64,000 bases of DNA from Fundicoccus culcitae (GTDB lineage: Bacteria > Bacillota > Bacilli > Lactobacillales > Aerococcaceae): positions 310,001-374,000 of the forward strand of contig NZ_CP102453.1 in NCBI RefSeq assembly GCF_024661895.1. The letters are read 5' to 3'. Made by a program: the position numbers and the translations under genes. Position 1 is the first letter of the stretch, and each line of letters starts with the position of its first letter. The notes under the pieces are model-generated. The model had not been told where the DNA came from. It ran no database searches and saw nothing but the letters and a program-made list of their open reading frames with translations. Of the stretch, positions 56,330-64,000 are shown piece by piece.

Positions 56330-56565
56330 ATAATTCCTCATTTCATTTATAATGTTTTTTATTATTACATAGCCATTTTTATTAATCAACCATTAGGTTA
56401 ATTAGTTAGCTACAACCCAAGTATAGTATTATTTTAACATAGATACAATTCACTCGGGTCATTTGAAATATGACCAAAGTCATTGCTTCTCCAAGGAGAT
56501 ATTTAAACAGAGAATTTAGAAAATGTTAAAATCGGATTTTGCTTTTTTCATTGTCTTATATTCTA

Positions 56566-56574
56566 TGCTATAAT
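56566..56574 (+). promoter_or_regulatory. Extended -10 promoter of the ABC-F/thyA/folA operon
   Basis: TGCTATAAT is a full TGnTATAAT element 28 bases before the ABC-F start. No good -35 box at standard spacing. Confidence 0.7.
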
Positions 56575-56601
56575 TGAGTCACTGAATTTAGGAGACGTGG
56601 T

Positions 56602-58494
56602 ATGAAAGAATTAGTCATTGAAAATTTAAGTAAGAGTTATGGAGTTAAGCAATTAATTGATGATGTGACCCTATCCATTCGAACCGGCGATAAAATCGGC
56701 TTGATTGGACCGAATGGGACAGGCAAAAGTTCTTTTTTAAAAGTGATTGCGGGTATTGATAATTATGATACGGGGACAATTACCAGGCCGAAAGATTATT
56801 TGGTTGCTTATTTAGATCAACATCCTGAATTAGACCCTGACTTATCTATTTTAGATACAGTGTTTCAAAGTAAGGCAAAAGTGATTCAATTAGTCCATCA
56901 ATATGAACAATTGAATCGCCAACTTGAGTTACAACCGGAAAATACGCAGTTACAAACCAGTTTTTTAACATTAACGGATCAAATGAATCATGAAAATGCT
57001 TGGGATGCTGAAGTTCGAGCCAAAACAATTTTGTCGCAATTAGGCTTAAATGATTTAAATCGTTTAGTGGGGCAATGTTCAGGTGGCGAACAAAAACGGA
57101 TTGGGATTGCCCAAGTTTTGATTGAAAATCCTGATTTATTAATCTTAGATGAACCAACCAACCACCTTGATGTCGCTTCAGTGCAATGGTTAGAAAAGTA
57201 TTTAGCCAGTTTTCAAGGGGCTTTAATTTTGGTTACACATGACCGCTATTTTTTATCGAATGTCGTTAATAAAATTATCGAATTGCGTTTTGGGAAAATG
57301 ACCAGTTACGAAGGTAATTATGAAACTTATTTGACTAAAAGGGCAGAATTAGCGGTTATTAATCAAAAAATGAACCAAAAAGAAGACCAATTATACAAAC
57401 AGGAATTAGCTTGGATGCGTAAAGGGGCCAAAGCGCGAACGACTAAGCAGCAAGCCCGAATTGATCGTTTTGAAGAAGTGAAAACCTCGATTGAACACAG
57501 GAACCAAGCCAGTGATGAGATTGAATTTAATTTTAATCAGCAACGGATTGGAAAACAAATTATTGAATTAGATGATATTTCGATTGAAATTAATCAGCAG
57601 AAAGTGATTGAACATTTTACTAAAGCGTTTGTAAAAGGTGATCGAATTGGTATAATTGGTGAGAATGGGGTAGGAAAAACCACTTTTTTAAATACCTTAG
57701 CGGGTTTGCATCCTATTACCTCAGGTAGCTATCATATTGGACAAACCGTCCAGATTGCTTATTATCAACAATTAGACCAAGATTTGCCTGGGGATATGCG
57801 TGTACTAGCTTATTTAACGCAAGTGGCTGATAATTTTAAACGTCCTGATGGTTCAACGGCTTCGGCCAGTCAAATGTTAGAACAGTTTAATTTTCCACGC
57901 GAAACGCATGGAACAGCCATTCATAATTTATCAGGCGGTGAAAGAAGGCGGTTATATTTATTATCGCTGTTAATTCAAGAACCCAATGTTTTAATTTTAG
58001 ATGAACCGACCAATGATTTAGATATAGATACTTTAACGGTTTTAGAGGATTATATTTTAAATTTCCAAGGCGTCGTTTTTGCAGTATCGCATGATCGCTA
58101 TTTCTTAGACAAGACGGTTGATCAATTGTTAGAGTTGCAAGGTGATGGTAATTATGAATATGTTTGGGGTAATTTTTCAGATTATTTAGATAGAAAATCG
58201 GATATTGAATCATCAGCCGCTAAAGCCAACACGGTTGTTGTTAAAGAAGAAAAACCTGCTAAAGCAAACGAAAAAGCTAAACGGATGACCTATTTTGAAA
58301 AACAAGAATGGGCTTGCATTCAAACGGATATCGAAAAAGTTGAAACAAAAATTGCTAAGATCCAAGATGAAATGTCACACATTACTTCGGATGCCGCTAA
58401 GTTGATTGAATTAAATGAAGCGTTGGAAAAAGAAGATGACACATTGTTACATTTGTATGAACGCTATGAGTATTTAAGTGAATTAAATGAATAG
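56602..58494 (+). CDS. ABC-F family ATPase (Uup/YfmR type)
   Basis: Soluble protein with two ABC domains and no membrane part. Domain 1: Walker A GPNGTGKSS, signature CSGGEQKRIG, Walker B LLILDEPTNHLD. Domain 2: GENGVGKTT, LSGGERRRLY, VLILDEPTNDLD. A Lys/Glu-rich linker and a C-terminal coiled coil (YFEKQEWACIQTDIEKVETK) follow. ABC-F proteins act on the ribosome, resolving stalls or giving resistance to some antibiotics. The C-terminal coiled coil fits the Uup group better than the Vga/Lsa resistance groups. Length 630. Leads an operon with thyA, folA and a serine hydrolase. Confidence 0.9.
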   Translation: MKELVIENLSKSYGVKQLIDDVTLSIRTGDKIGLIGPNGTGKSSFLKVIAGIDNYDTGTITRPKDYLVAYLDQHPELDPDLSILDTVFQSKAKVIQLVHQYEQLNRQLELQPENTQLQTSFLTLTDQMNHENAWDAEVRAKTILSQLGLNDLNRLVGQCSGGEQKRIGIAQVLIENPDLLILDEPTNHLDVASVQWLEKYLASFQGALILVTHDRYFLSNVVNKIIELRFGKMTSYEGNYETYLTKRAELAVINQKMNQKEDQLYKQELAWMRKGAKARTTKQQARIDRFEEVKTSIEHRNQASDEIEFNFNQQRIGKQIIELDDISIEINQQKVIEHFTKAFVKGDRIGIIGENGVGKTTFLNTLAGLHPITSGSYHIGQTVQIAYYQQLDQDLPGDMRVLAYLTQVADNFKRPDGSTASASQMLEQFNFPRETHGTAIHNLSGGERRRLYLLSLLIQEPNVLILDEPTNDLDIDTLTVLEDYILNFQGVVFAVSHDRYFLDKTVDQLLELQGDGNYEYVWGNFSDYLDRKSDIESSAAKANTVVVKEEKPAKANEKAKRMTYFEKQEWACIQTDIEKVETKIAKIQDEMSHITSDAAKLIELNEALEKEDDTLLHLYERYEYLSELNE

Positions 58495-58506
58495 GGAGTG
58501 TTAGAA

Positions 58507-59451
58507 ATGACAAAACAATATCAAGATTTAGTGAGACATGTATTGGAAAATGGGGATAAAAAAACTGACCGTACTGGAGTTGGAACCATCAGTACGTTTG
58601 GTTATCAAATGCGCTTTGATTTAAGCAAAGGTTTTCCTTTATTAACCACTAAACGGGTACCTTTCAAATTGATTAAAAGTGAATTATTATGGTTTTTAAG
58701 AGGGGATACTAACATTCAATTCTTGCTTGAAAACAATAATCATATTTGGGATGAATGGGCTTTTGAACGTTATGTTAACAGTGAAGATTATACGGGTCCG
58801 GATATGACTGATTTTGGTTTGCGCGCTGAAAAAGATCCAGAATTTAATGAAATTTATTCAGAAGAAATGAAAAAATTCCAAGATAAAGTGCTAACGGATG
58901 ATGAATTCGCCAAACAATATGGCGAATTAGGCGATGTTTACGGAAAACAATGGCGGAGTTGGGAAAAACGCGATGGTGGAACTATCGATCAAATCGCCAA
59001 TGTGATTGAGCAAATTAAAACGACCCCTGATTCAAGACGTTTGATTGTGTCCGCTTGGAATCCTGAAGATGTACCGAATGCGGCATTGCCTCCTTGCCAT
59101 ACCTTATTCCAATTCTATGTTTCTAACGGTAAATTAAGTTGCCAATTGTACCAACGCAGTGCCGATATTTTCTTAGGGGTCCCTTTTAATATTGCTAGTT
59201 ATTCCTTATTAACGCATTTAATTGCGCGTGAAACAGGCTTAGAAGTGGGTGAATTTGTTCATACACTCGGTGATGCGCATTTATATAATAATCATCTTGA
59301 GCAAGCGGAAATATTATTAAGTCGCGAACCTCGTGAATTACCAACATTACATATCGATAGCGATTTACCGATTGATCAAATTGAAATGGATGCTATTACG
59401 GTGAGTGATTATAAACCACACCCAACGATTAAAGCACCCATTGCAGTTTAA
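58507..59451 (+). CDS. thyA: Thymidylate synthase
   Basis: Makes dTMP from dUMP using methylene-tetrahydrofolate, producing dihydrofolate. Catalytic Cys197 lies in [13 protein letters not shown]; dUMP-binding [19 protein letters not shown] follows. Length 314 includes the ~50-residue insertion (about residues 88-140) characteristic of the Lactobacillus casei-type enzyme. ATG 58507 is chosen for its six-base distance to GGGAGTG; an in-frame TTG at 58498 overlaps that site. Twelve bases after the ABC-F gene and 12 before folA. Confidence 0.97.
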   Translation: MTKQYQDLVRHVLENGDKKTDRTGVGTISTFGYQMRFDLSKGFPLLTTKRVPFKLIKSELLWFLRGDTNIQFLLENNNHIWDEWAFERYVNSEDYTGPDMTDFGLRAEKDPEFNEIYSEEMKKFQDKVLTDDEFAKQYGELGDVYGKQWRSWEKRDGGTIDQIANVIEQIKTTPDSRRLIVSAWNPEDVPNAALPPCHTLFQFYVSNGKLSCQLYQRSADIFLGVPFNIASYSLLTHLIARETGLEVGEFVHTLGDAHLYNNHLEQAEILLSREPRELPTLHIDSDLPIDQIEMDAITVSDYKPHPTIKAPIAV

Positions 59452-59462
59452 AAGGAGTTTCT

Positions 59463-59954
59463 ATGATTACTTTTGTTTATGCACAAGATTCTAATGGCAC
59501 GATCGGCTATCAAAACCAATTGCCATGGTCCTTACCGAGTGATTTGGCTTTTTTCAAACAAACAACGATGGGTCATACCATGTTGATGGGAAGAAAAACA
59601 TTTGACTCCATGAACCAACGTTTATTACCTGGTCGCCAAACAGTCGTTATGACTAATCAAGCCAATTATGGAAAAGATATTGACGGGCTACTTGTTGTTC
59701 ATACGGAGGCAGAAGTTTTAGATTTGGCCCAAGATCAAGAAATCATGGTGATTGGTGGCGCTAAAATTTTTGAGGTGTTTCTTCCATATGCTGACCGTAT
59801 CATTCGAACAATGATTGAGGGCGAATTTCCCAGTGACGTGACCGTCCCCGAAATTGATACAAATGAATGGCATCTTGACAAGGTTGAAGAAGGTGTCGTA
59901 GATGAGAAAAATCTGTATCCGCACCGCTATGAATGGTGGAGTCGCATTAAGTAG
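59463..59954 (+). CDS. folA: Dihydrofolate reductase
   Basis: Reduces dihydrofolate, the by-product of ThyA, back to tetrahydrofolate with NADPH; target of trimethoprim. Motifs: VYAQDSNGTIGYQNQLPWSL with Trp22, catalytic Asp27 in PSDLAFF, MGRKTFDSM and VIGGAKIFEVFLP. Length 163. Residue Phe31 lies at the usual Phe position of the inhibitor pocket. No obvious resistance substitution can be judged by eye. AAGGAG precedes the ATG; 12 bases from thyA. Confidence 0.97.
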   Translation: MITFVYAQDSNGTIGYQNQLPWSLPSDLAFFKQTTMGHTMLMGRKTFDSMNQRLLPGRQTVVMTNQANYGKDIDGLLVVHTEAEVLDLAQDQEIMVIGGAKIFEVFLPYADRIIRTMIEGEFPSDVTVPEIDTNEWHLDKVEEGVVDEKNLYPHRYEWWSRIK

Positions 59955-59973
59955 TAAAGGAGGGGTCTAAGTC

Positions 59974-61002
59974 ATGAAAAAAACATGGGTGTCAATGGTT
60001 GCGTTAACGTCTCTATTTGCAGGGGCTTTAAACGTATCCGCACAAACTACTGGGGATTACATTATCGATGAAGTCGTTGATTGGCCCATCCAAGAGAAAG
60101 TTGAATCTTCCACCGTCGAATCGGAATTTGATGAATCACAACTCGTTATAGATGAAACAAACATCCTGTCCCTTGATTTATCTGAAAACCAATTAACCCA
60201 AATAAATATCGCTATTGATACCTATCAAAGTGCTTTTGATCAATTAGGTTTGTTTGTACAAATTAGTGATAATATCATTCATTTCGAAGTCAATCAAGAA
60301 GATGCGGCTACCTTTCAAATGCCTGCCGCCAGTGTCATTAAGTTATTTATTTTAGTGGATTACTATCATCAAGTGGCTGAAGGAACACTTGATCCTAACG
60401 ACATGTACACATTGAATGAAGCGGATATCGTTGGTGGCAGTGGTGCACTGCAAGGATTACCTATTGGTAGCGAGCACTCCTATCAAACTTTAGCAGAACT
60501 CATGATTCAAGTGAGTGATAATACGGCTACTAATGTTATTATCGATAAGCTAGGTGGTTTGGAACAAGTTTCTGAAAATATCCAAAGCTATGGATTTCTC
60601 CAAACCGAACTGAATCGTTATATGATGGATCAGTATGCGATTGATGCTGGCGATGACAATTTAACTTCTGCCATCGATGTTGCCAATTTACTATTAGCTG
60701 CTGTGAATGGTTACATTAACGGTCCACAGTTGGATGCTGAAATGTTAGAGGTCTTATCGCAACACGGCCCGGTTAAACAAGCCCGCGATTTAAGTAATGA
60801 AAGAAGTTATTATGGTAAAACAGGCGAGTATCCAGCTGAAGGCGTTGAAAATGATGCCTTGTTGTATTTTATCGAAACAGATGAAGGCGATATTCCTGTC
60901 ATTCTTATTTCTTTGACGCAAGGAGATAATTCTGAGGCACAAATTAATGCCATGGCTGATTTTGGGGTTGAAATTGAACGGATAATTACGGAAGAAGAAT
61001 AA
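59974..61002 (+). CDS. Secreted penicillin-recognising serine hydrolase (class A beta-lactamase fold)
   Basis: Exported protein of 342 residues with a signal peptide (MKKTWVSMVALTSLFAGALN, cleavage near SAQ). An acidic linker to about residue 70 precedes a class A beta-lactamase-like domain. All three active-site motifs are intact: SVIK (S120, K123), SDN (181-183) and KTG (282-284). The omega-loop region reads AIDAGDDNLTSAIDVANLL, as in many lactococcal and enterococcal hydrolases that are not proven lactamases. It may act on peptidoglycan or hydrolyse beta-lactams. It is 19 bases after folA with an AAGGAGG site, so it is co-transcribed with the folate genes. Confidence 0.8.
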   Translation: MKKTWVSMVALTSLFAGALNVSAQTTGDYIIDEVVDWPIQEKVESSTVESEFDESQLVIDETNILSLDLSENQLTQINIAIDTYQSAFDQLGLFVQISDNIIHFEVNQEDAATFQMPAASVIKLFILVDYYHQVAEGTLDPNDMYTLNEADIVGGSGALQGLPIGSEHSYQTLAELMIQVSDNTATNVIIDKLGGLEQVSENIQSYGFLQTELNRYMMDQYAIDAGDDNLTSAIDVANLLLAAVNGYINGPQLDAEMLEVLSQHGPVKQARDLSNERSYYGKTGEYPAEGVENDALLYFIETDEGDIPVILISLTQGDNSEAQINAMADFGVEIERIITEEE

Positions 61003-61008
61003 TGTTTG

Positions 61009-61056
61009 AATCCTATAACATACTGGTTTATCTAGTTGTGTTATAGGATTTTTTAT
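61009..61056 (+). terminator. Terminator of the ABC-F/thyA/folA operon
   Basis: AATCCTATAACA (61009-61020) pairs with TGTTATAGGATT (61039-61050), followed by T residues. Confidence 0.85.
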
Positions 61057-61086
61057 ATTCATCAGATGACTTTAAGATATTTACTC

Positions 61087-61115
61087 TTGTTGATAGGGAT
61101 TGAATCCTATATAAT
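61087..61115 (+). promoter_or_regulatory. Promoter of the kdgK-like gene
   Basis: TTGTTG (61087-61092), 17-base spacer, TATAAT (61110-61115), 65 bases upstream of the kinase ATG. Confidence 0.72.
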
Positions 61116-61180
61116 TGAGGGTAGATTCCTAAGAAATTAGGAAAATGAAAAGTTAAATTAACTAATTAGAAGGGGTCAAT

Positions 61181-62179
61181 ATGGAAGAAAATATCCTATG
61201 TGTCGGCGAATCCTTGGTACGGTTGTCAACGCAACTGGGCACGCATTTTACTAATACAACACAGTTAGATGTACATTATGGTGGGGCGGAAGCTAATGTG
61301 GCGGTTAACTTAAGTATCTTAGGTCATAAGACAACTTATTTCACTAAAGTAGCAGACAACTCATTAGGTCATTCAGCCATTCAGCATGCACAAAAATATG
61401 GCGTTGACACGTCAGCCGTTATTTATGGGGGTGACCGAGTTGGTTTATATTTTTTAGAAACTGGCGCTGGCCCACGTGCAGCTAGTGTGATTTATGACCG
61501 AGCTCATTCAGCCTTTTCACAAATTCAATTGGCAGACGTTGATGTAGATGCCTTACTTGATGGGAAAAGCATGTTGCATATTACCGGAATAACAGCGGCT
61601 ATCTCTGAAGAAGCGCGCCAACTGACTTTAGCTTTAATTAAAACCGCGAGAGCGAAGGGCATTCTCATTAATTTTGATGTGAATTACCGTGCGAAGCTCT
61701 GGTCTATCGAGGCCTGTGGGGAATTTGTACGTGACGTGCTACCTTATGTTGATTATTTGTCAGCTGGCGTATTAGATGCTGTTAATTTCATTGGGATTGA
61801 AGCTGTCGATGGTGAGTCTTTAGCGTATTACTACCAAAAAATATCTGAAATGTACCCAAACATTCGGGCGATATATGCCACAACACGAAAAGTGCATTCA
61901 GCCACGCGCAATGACTTACAAGGGAATCTTTGGGTAGATAAGCAGTTATTTATTTCAAAAAATTATTCAATCGATTATATCGTCGATCGTGTAGGCGGCG
62001 GGGACGCCTTTGCAGCCGGCGTTTTGCACGGCCTAATAAATAACGCTGCCCCTGACTATGTCATTAATTTCGCAACGGCGTTTTCTGTGTTGAAGCATTC
62101 CATCCATGGCGATGTCGCACCATTCACCATTGCTGAAGCCGAACGAATGATGACACACAACGCCGCCGTTGACCGGTAG
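61181..62179 (+). CDS. PfkB-family kinase, 2-dehydro-3-deoxygluconokinase-like
   Basis: Ribokinase-fold sugar kinase of 332 residues. The N-terminal GG motif is YGGAEANVAVNLSILG; LINFDVNYRAKLWS is typical of KDG kinases; the catalytic signature is DRVGGGDAFAAG with base Asp275. It would phosphorylate 2-keto-3-deoxygluconate (pectin, uronate or gluconate catabolism), but PfkB kinases are hard to tell apart and no aldolase or uronate gene is adjacent. AAGGGG precedes the ATG. Single gene with its own promoter and terminator. Confidence 0.8.
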   Translation: MEENILCVGESLVRLSTQLGTHFTNTTQLDVHYGGAEANVAVNLSILGHKTTYFTKVADNSLGHSAIQHAQKYGVDTSAVIYGGDRVGLYFLETGAGPRAASVIYDRAHSAFSQIQLADVDVDALLDGKSMLHITGITAAISEEARQLTLALIKTARAKGILINFDVNYRAKLWSIEACGEFVRDVLPYVDYLSAGVLDAVNFIGIEAVDGESLAYYYQKISEMYPNIRAIYATTRKVHSATRNDLQGNLWVDKQLFISKNYSIDYIVDRVGGGDAFAAGVLHGLINNAAPDYVINFATAFSVLKHSIHGDVAPFTIAEAERMMTHNAAVDR

Positions 62180-62196
62180 GTGTAGTTGTAAGGGGA

Positions 62197-62232
62197 GTGG
62201 GCAGTGAATTTGGATTCACTGCCCACTTTTAT
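62197..62232 (+). terminator. Terminator of the kdgK-like gene
   Basis: GTGGGCAGTGAAT (62197-62209) pairs with ATTCACTGCCCAC (62213-62225) with a tight loop, then TTTT. Confidence 0.88.
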
Positions 62233-62360
62233 AAGTATTAAATCAATTTTGGTTAAACTAAATGCAGTTCTTCAGTTACGAACGGTGCGTAACGCACTTT
62301 TACGCTGAAAGTGAGCTTTGAATAGGAAACGAAGTAAGAAAGTTAGCTCCGAATGGGAAA

Positions 62361-62913
62361 CGAACTATAAAAATGTAGTTCGTTTTACCAACGAACTATA
62401 AAAATGTAGTTCGTTTTACCAACGAACTATAAAAATGTAGTTCGTTTTACCGACGAACTATAAAAATGTAGTTCGTTCACTCGACGAACTATAAAAATGT
62501 AGTTCGTTTTACCAACGAACTATAAAAATGTAGTTCGTTTTACCAACGAACTATAAAAATGTAGTTCGTTTTACCGACGAACTATATAAATGTAGTTCGT
62601 TTACCCGACGAACTATAAAAATGTAGTTCGTTTTACCAACGAACTATATAAATGTAGTTCGTTCACTCGACGAACTATATAAATGTAGTTCGTTTTACCG
62701 ACGAACTATAAAAATGTAGTTCGTTTTACCAACGAACTATATAAATGTAGTTCGTTCACTCGACGAACTATAAAAATGTAGTTCGTTCACTCGACGAACT
62801 ATAAAAATGTAGTTCGTTTTACCAACGAACTATAAAAATGTAGTTCGTTTTACCAACGAACTATAAAAATGTAGTTCGTTCACCCGACGAACTACAAAAT
62901 AGCGTTCGAAAAG
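62361..62913. repeat. Hairpin repeat family E, seventeen 31-bp units plus a degenerate one
   Basis: Units start every 31 bases from 62361 to 62857; an eighteenth at 62888 is degenerate. Each has arm (AA)CGAACTA, loop TAAAAATG or TATAAATG, and arm TAGTTCG(TT). The spacer ends in CCAA, CCGA, CTCGA or CCCGA. The seven-base core arms are the same in all 17 units. Where the spacer is TTACC between full arms, the same arms can instead pair across it as 9-bp stems with 5-base loops. Confidence 0.95.
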
Positions 62914-63042
62914 ACACCAAACTAAAGATGATGTTCGCAATGAGAAATTCTCAGAGTAACAAAGTCAGCTTTGGTTTTAGTTAGAAGTATAAACCATCTA
63001 TAAAACCAGTAATTTACGACCCAATTCCTAATATAGCCAGCA

Positions 63043-63161
63043 GCGCGAGACAACTTACCCCAATCCTGTCGCACGTCCAACAAGCGCGAGACAACTTACT
63101 TCAACCCTGTCGCGCGCTCAACAAGCGCGAGACAACTTACCTCAATCCTGTCGCGCGCCTC
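63043..63161. repeat. Hairpin repeat family F, three 41-bp units
   Basis: Units start at 63043, 63084 and 63125. Each has arm GCGCGAGACA, a 14-base loop ACTTACCCCAATCC with small changes, arm TGTCGCGCGC (TGTCGCACGT in the first) and a 7-base spacer. Nine of ten arm positions pair in units 2 and 3. It ends 11 bases before the ABC exporter stop codon. Confidence 0.88.
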
Positions 63162-63171
63162 CCAAAATCAC

Positions 63172-64000
63172 CTAACTTTTATCAAACTGTGAATGGTACA
63201 AGGTATTATATAAGCCATCCGCAGCTAATAATTCCTCGTGGGTTCCTTGTTCAACAATTTCGCCATGGTTAACAACTAAAATGTTGTCAGCATGTTGAAT
63301 GGTTGATAAGCGATGGGCGATGACAAAGGATGTTTTGCCCTTCATCAAACGATTCATAGCTTCTTGAATTTTTAATTCTGTAGTCGTATCAACGTTCGAG
63401 GTGGCTTCATCTAAAATCAGTAGCTGTGCATCTAATAACATAGCACGAGCGATGGTTAACAGCTGTTTTTGCCCTTGTGAAATGGATTGTCCATCTTCAT
63501 CAATCATAGTTTGGTACCCTTGAGGTAATGACATAATGTAAGAATGAATCATAGCTGCTTTGGCAGCTGCCTCAACATCTGCTTGGCTGGCATCTTCGCT
63601 ACCGTAAGTTAAATTGTCGTAGATTGTCCCTTTAAATAACCAAGTATCTTGAAGCACCATCGCATAAGCCAAGCGCAAGCTACTCCGAGTCGCCGTTTTA
63701 ATATCAATACCATCTAAACGGATAATTCCCGATTGCGGATCATAAAAACGCATCAGCAGGTTAATCAAAGTTGTTTTACCTGCGCCAGTGGGACCAACAA
63801 TGGCAATGGTGTCACCAGCTTTCACCGATAGACTCAAGTGTTTGATGATGGGTTTTTCATCCGTATAAGCAAAGGTAACATTTTCAAAATCAACATCACC
63901 TTTTACATCCTTGAAAACATAAGCACCATCGATATCGGCAACTTCTTCAGCTTCATCCAACAATTGAAAAACACGTTCAGCTGCAGCAAAAGCCGACTGC
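63172..64000 (-). CDS. ABC exporter (fused permease-ATPase), C-terminal part; start lies beyond the window
   Basis: The minus-strand frame is open to the window edge, so only the last 276 residues are seen. They begin with QSAFAAAERVFQLLDEAEE, the helix that links the membrane domain to the ATPase in heterodimeric or homodimeric exporters. Motifs: Walker A GPTGAGKTT, Q-loop VLQDTWLFKG, signature SISQGQKQLLTIARA, Walker B LLILDEATSNVD and the H-loop IAHRLST. The signature is SQGQ rather than SGGQ, as commonly seen in one half of YknV/LmrCD-like pairs. Probable lipid, peptide or drug exporter. Confidence 0.9.
   Translation of the reverse strand, partial: QSAFAAAERVFQLLDEAEEVADIDGAYVFKDVKGDVDFENVTFAYTDEKPIIKHLSLSVKAGDTIAIVGPTGAGKTTLINLLMRFYDPQSGIIRLDGIDIKTATRSSLRLAYAMVLQDTWLFKGTIYDNLTYGSEDASQADVEAAAKAAMIHSYIMSLPQGYQTMIDEDGQSISQGQKQLLTIARAMLLDAQLLILDEATSNVDTTTELKIQEAMNRLMKGKTSFVIAHRLSTIQHADNILVVNHGEIVEQGTHEELLAADGLYNTLYHSQFDKS

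Larger units (their letters stand above)
62233..63171. other. Gene-free region with two hairpin arrays between convergent genes
   Basis: About 940 bases between the kdgK-like gene and the convergent ABC exporter. It holds arrays E and F (listed separately). The lead-in (62240-62360) contains partial echoes of the E arm (ACGAACGG, AACGAAGT, CCGAATGGGAAACGAAC). The stretch between the arrays (62914-63042) shows nothing recognisable. No open frame with a ribosome site was seen. Confidence 0.7.

Noticed and set aside
55667-56389. Longer CPBP protein starting at 56389
   Set aside because: No ribosome site there; GAGGAA directly before the ATG at 56329 decides the start.
62361-62913. CRISPR array
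   Set aside because: The DNA between the conserved arms is itself conserved and only 5-9 bases; there are no unique spacers and no cas genes in the window.

Overview
The window is a low-GC Gram-positive chromosome segment. Gene content points to Lactobacillales, most likely near Aerococcaceae, Carnobacteriaceae or Enterococcaceae; this is inferred from gene content and signals, not from any search. The evidence is a CcpA/cre system, an oadHDB-type Na+-pumping oxaloacetate decarboxylase, a SAM-III (SMK) riboswitch on metK, T-box leaders on leuS and pheST, HrcA/CIRCE control of hrcA-grpE-dnaK, a Mga-type regulator and an LPxTG surface protein. No phage, transposon, tRNA, rRNA or CRISPR locus was seen.

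Layout. 1-2.8 kb: the end of an ABC-2 permease gene, a small secreted protein and an MscS channel. 3-5.5 kb: a DUF948/YtxH pair, ccpA and a 36-residue ORF. 5.5-9.2 kb: an oxaloacetate decarboxylase operon (oadH, oadD, oadB, a 49-aa membrane gamma-like gene, oadA) behind a strong cre match. 9.2-10.2 kb: a gene-free region with three families of hairpin-forming repeats. 10.2-13 kb: a membrane protein, metK under an SMK box, and mnmM/ytqB. 13.2-15.2 kb: a LysM glucosaminidase. 15.2-24.4 kb: T-box, six-unit hairpin array and leuS, then an operon of a MurJ/YtgP-like flippase with a ~500-residue acidic extension, an RsuA-type pseudouridine synthase, pepV and a SpoU methyltransferase. 24.5-29.8 kb: HD protein, T-box, pheS, pheT, metallophosphoesterase. 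29.8-34.8 kb: hrcA-grpE-dnaK and dnaJ. 34.8-50.7 kb: a Mga-like regulator divergent from a 4564-residue LPxTG protein built from about 23 CnaB-type repeats and five SdrD_B-type repeats. 50.8-56.3 kb: EEP-family hydrolase, FGGY kinase, lepA, ung, CPBP protease. 56.6-61 kb: ABC-F, thyA, folA and a penicillin-recognising serine hydrolase in one operon. 61.2-62.2 kb: a KdgK-like kinase. 62.2-63.2 kb: two more hairpin arrays. 63.2 kb to the end: the C-terminal part of an ABC exporter.

The most unusual signal is intergenic. Six families of short palindromic units, unrelated in sequence, sit in three gene-free regions; most are tandem arrays. Each unit has two complementary arms, a loop of 8-17 nt and a fixed period of 31, 40, 40, 41, 41 or 42 bp. 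Within families A, D and E the arms are almost unchanged while loops and spacers vary. Two of the regions lie between convergent genes and one lies in the leuS leader. Secondary points are a gamma subunit of oxaloacetate decarboxylase that seems split into a membrane peptide and a soluble protein with a duplicated tail, a CIRCE operator that doubles as a terminator, and recent block duplication inside the giant adhesin.
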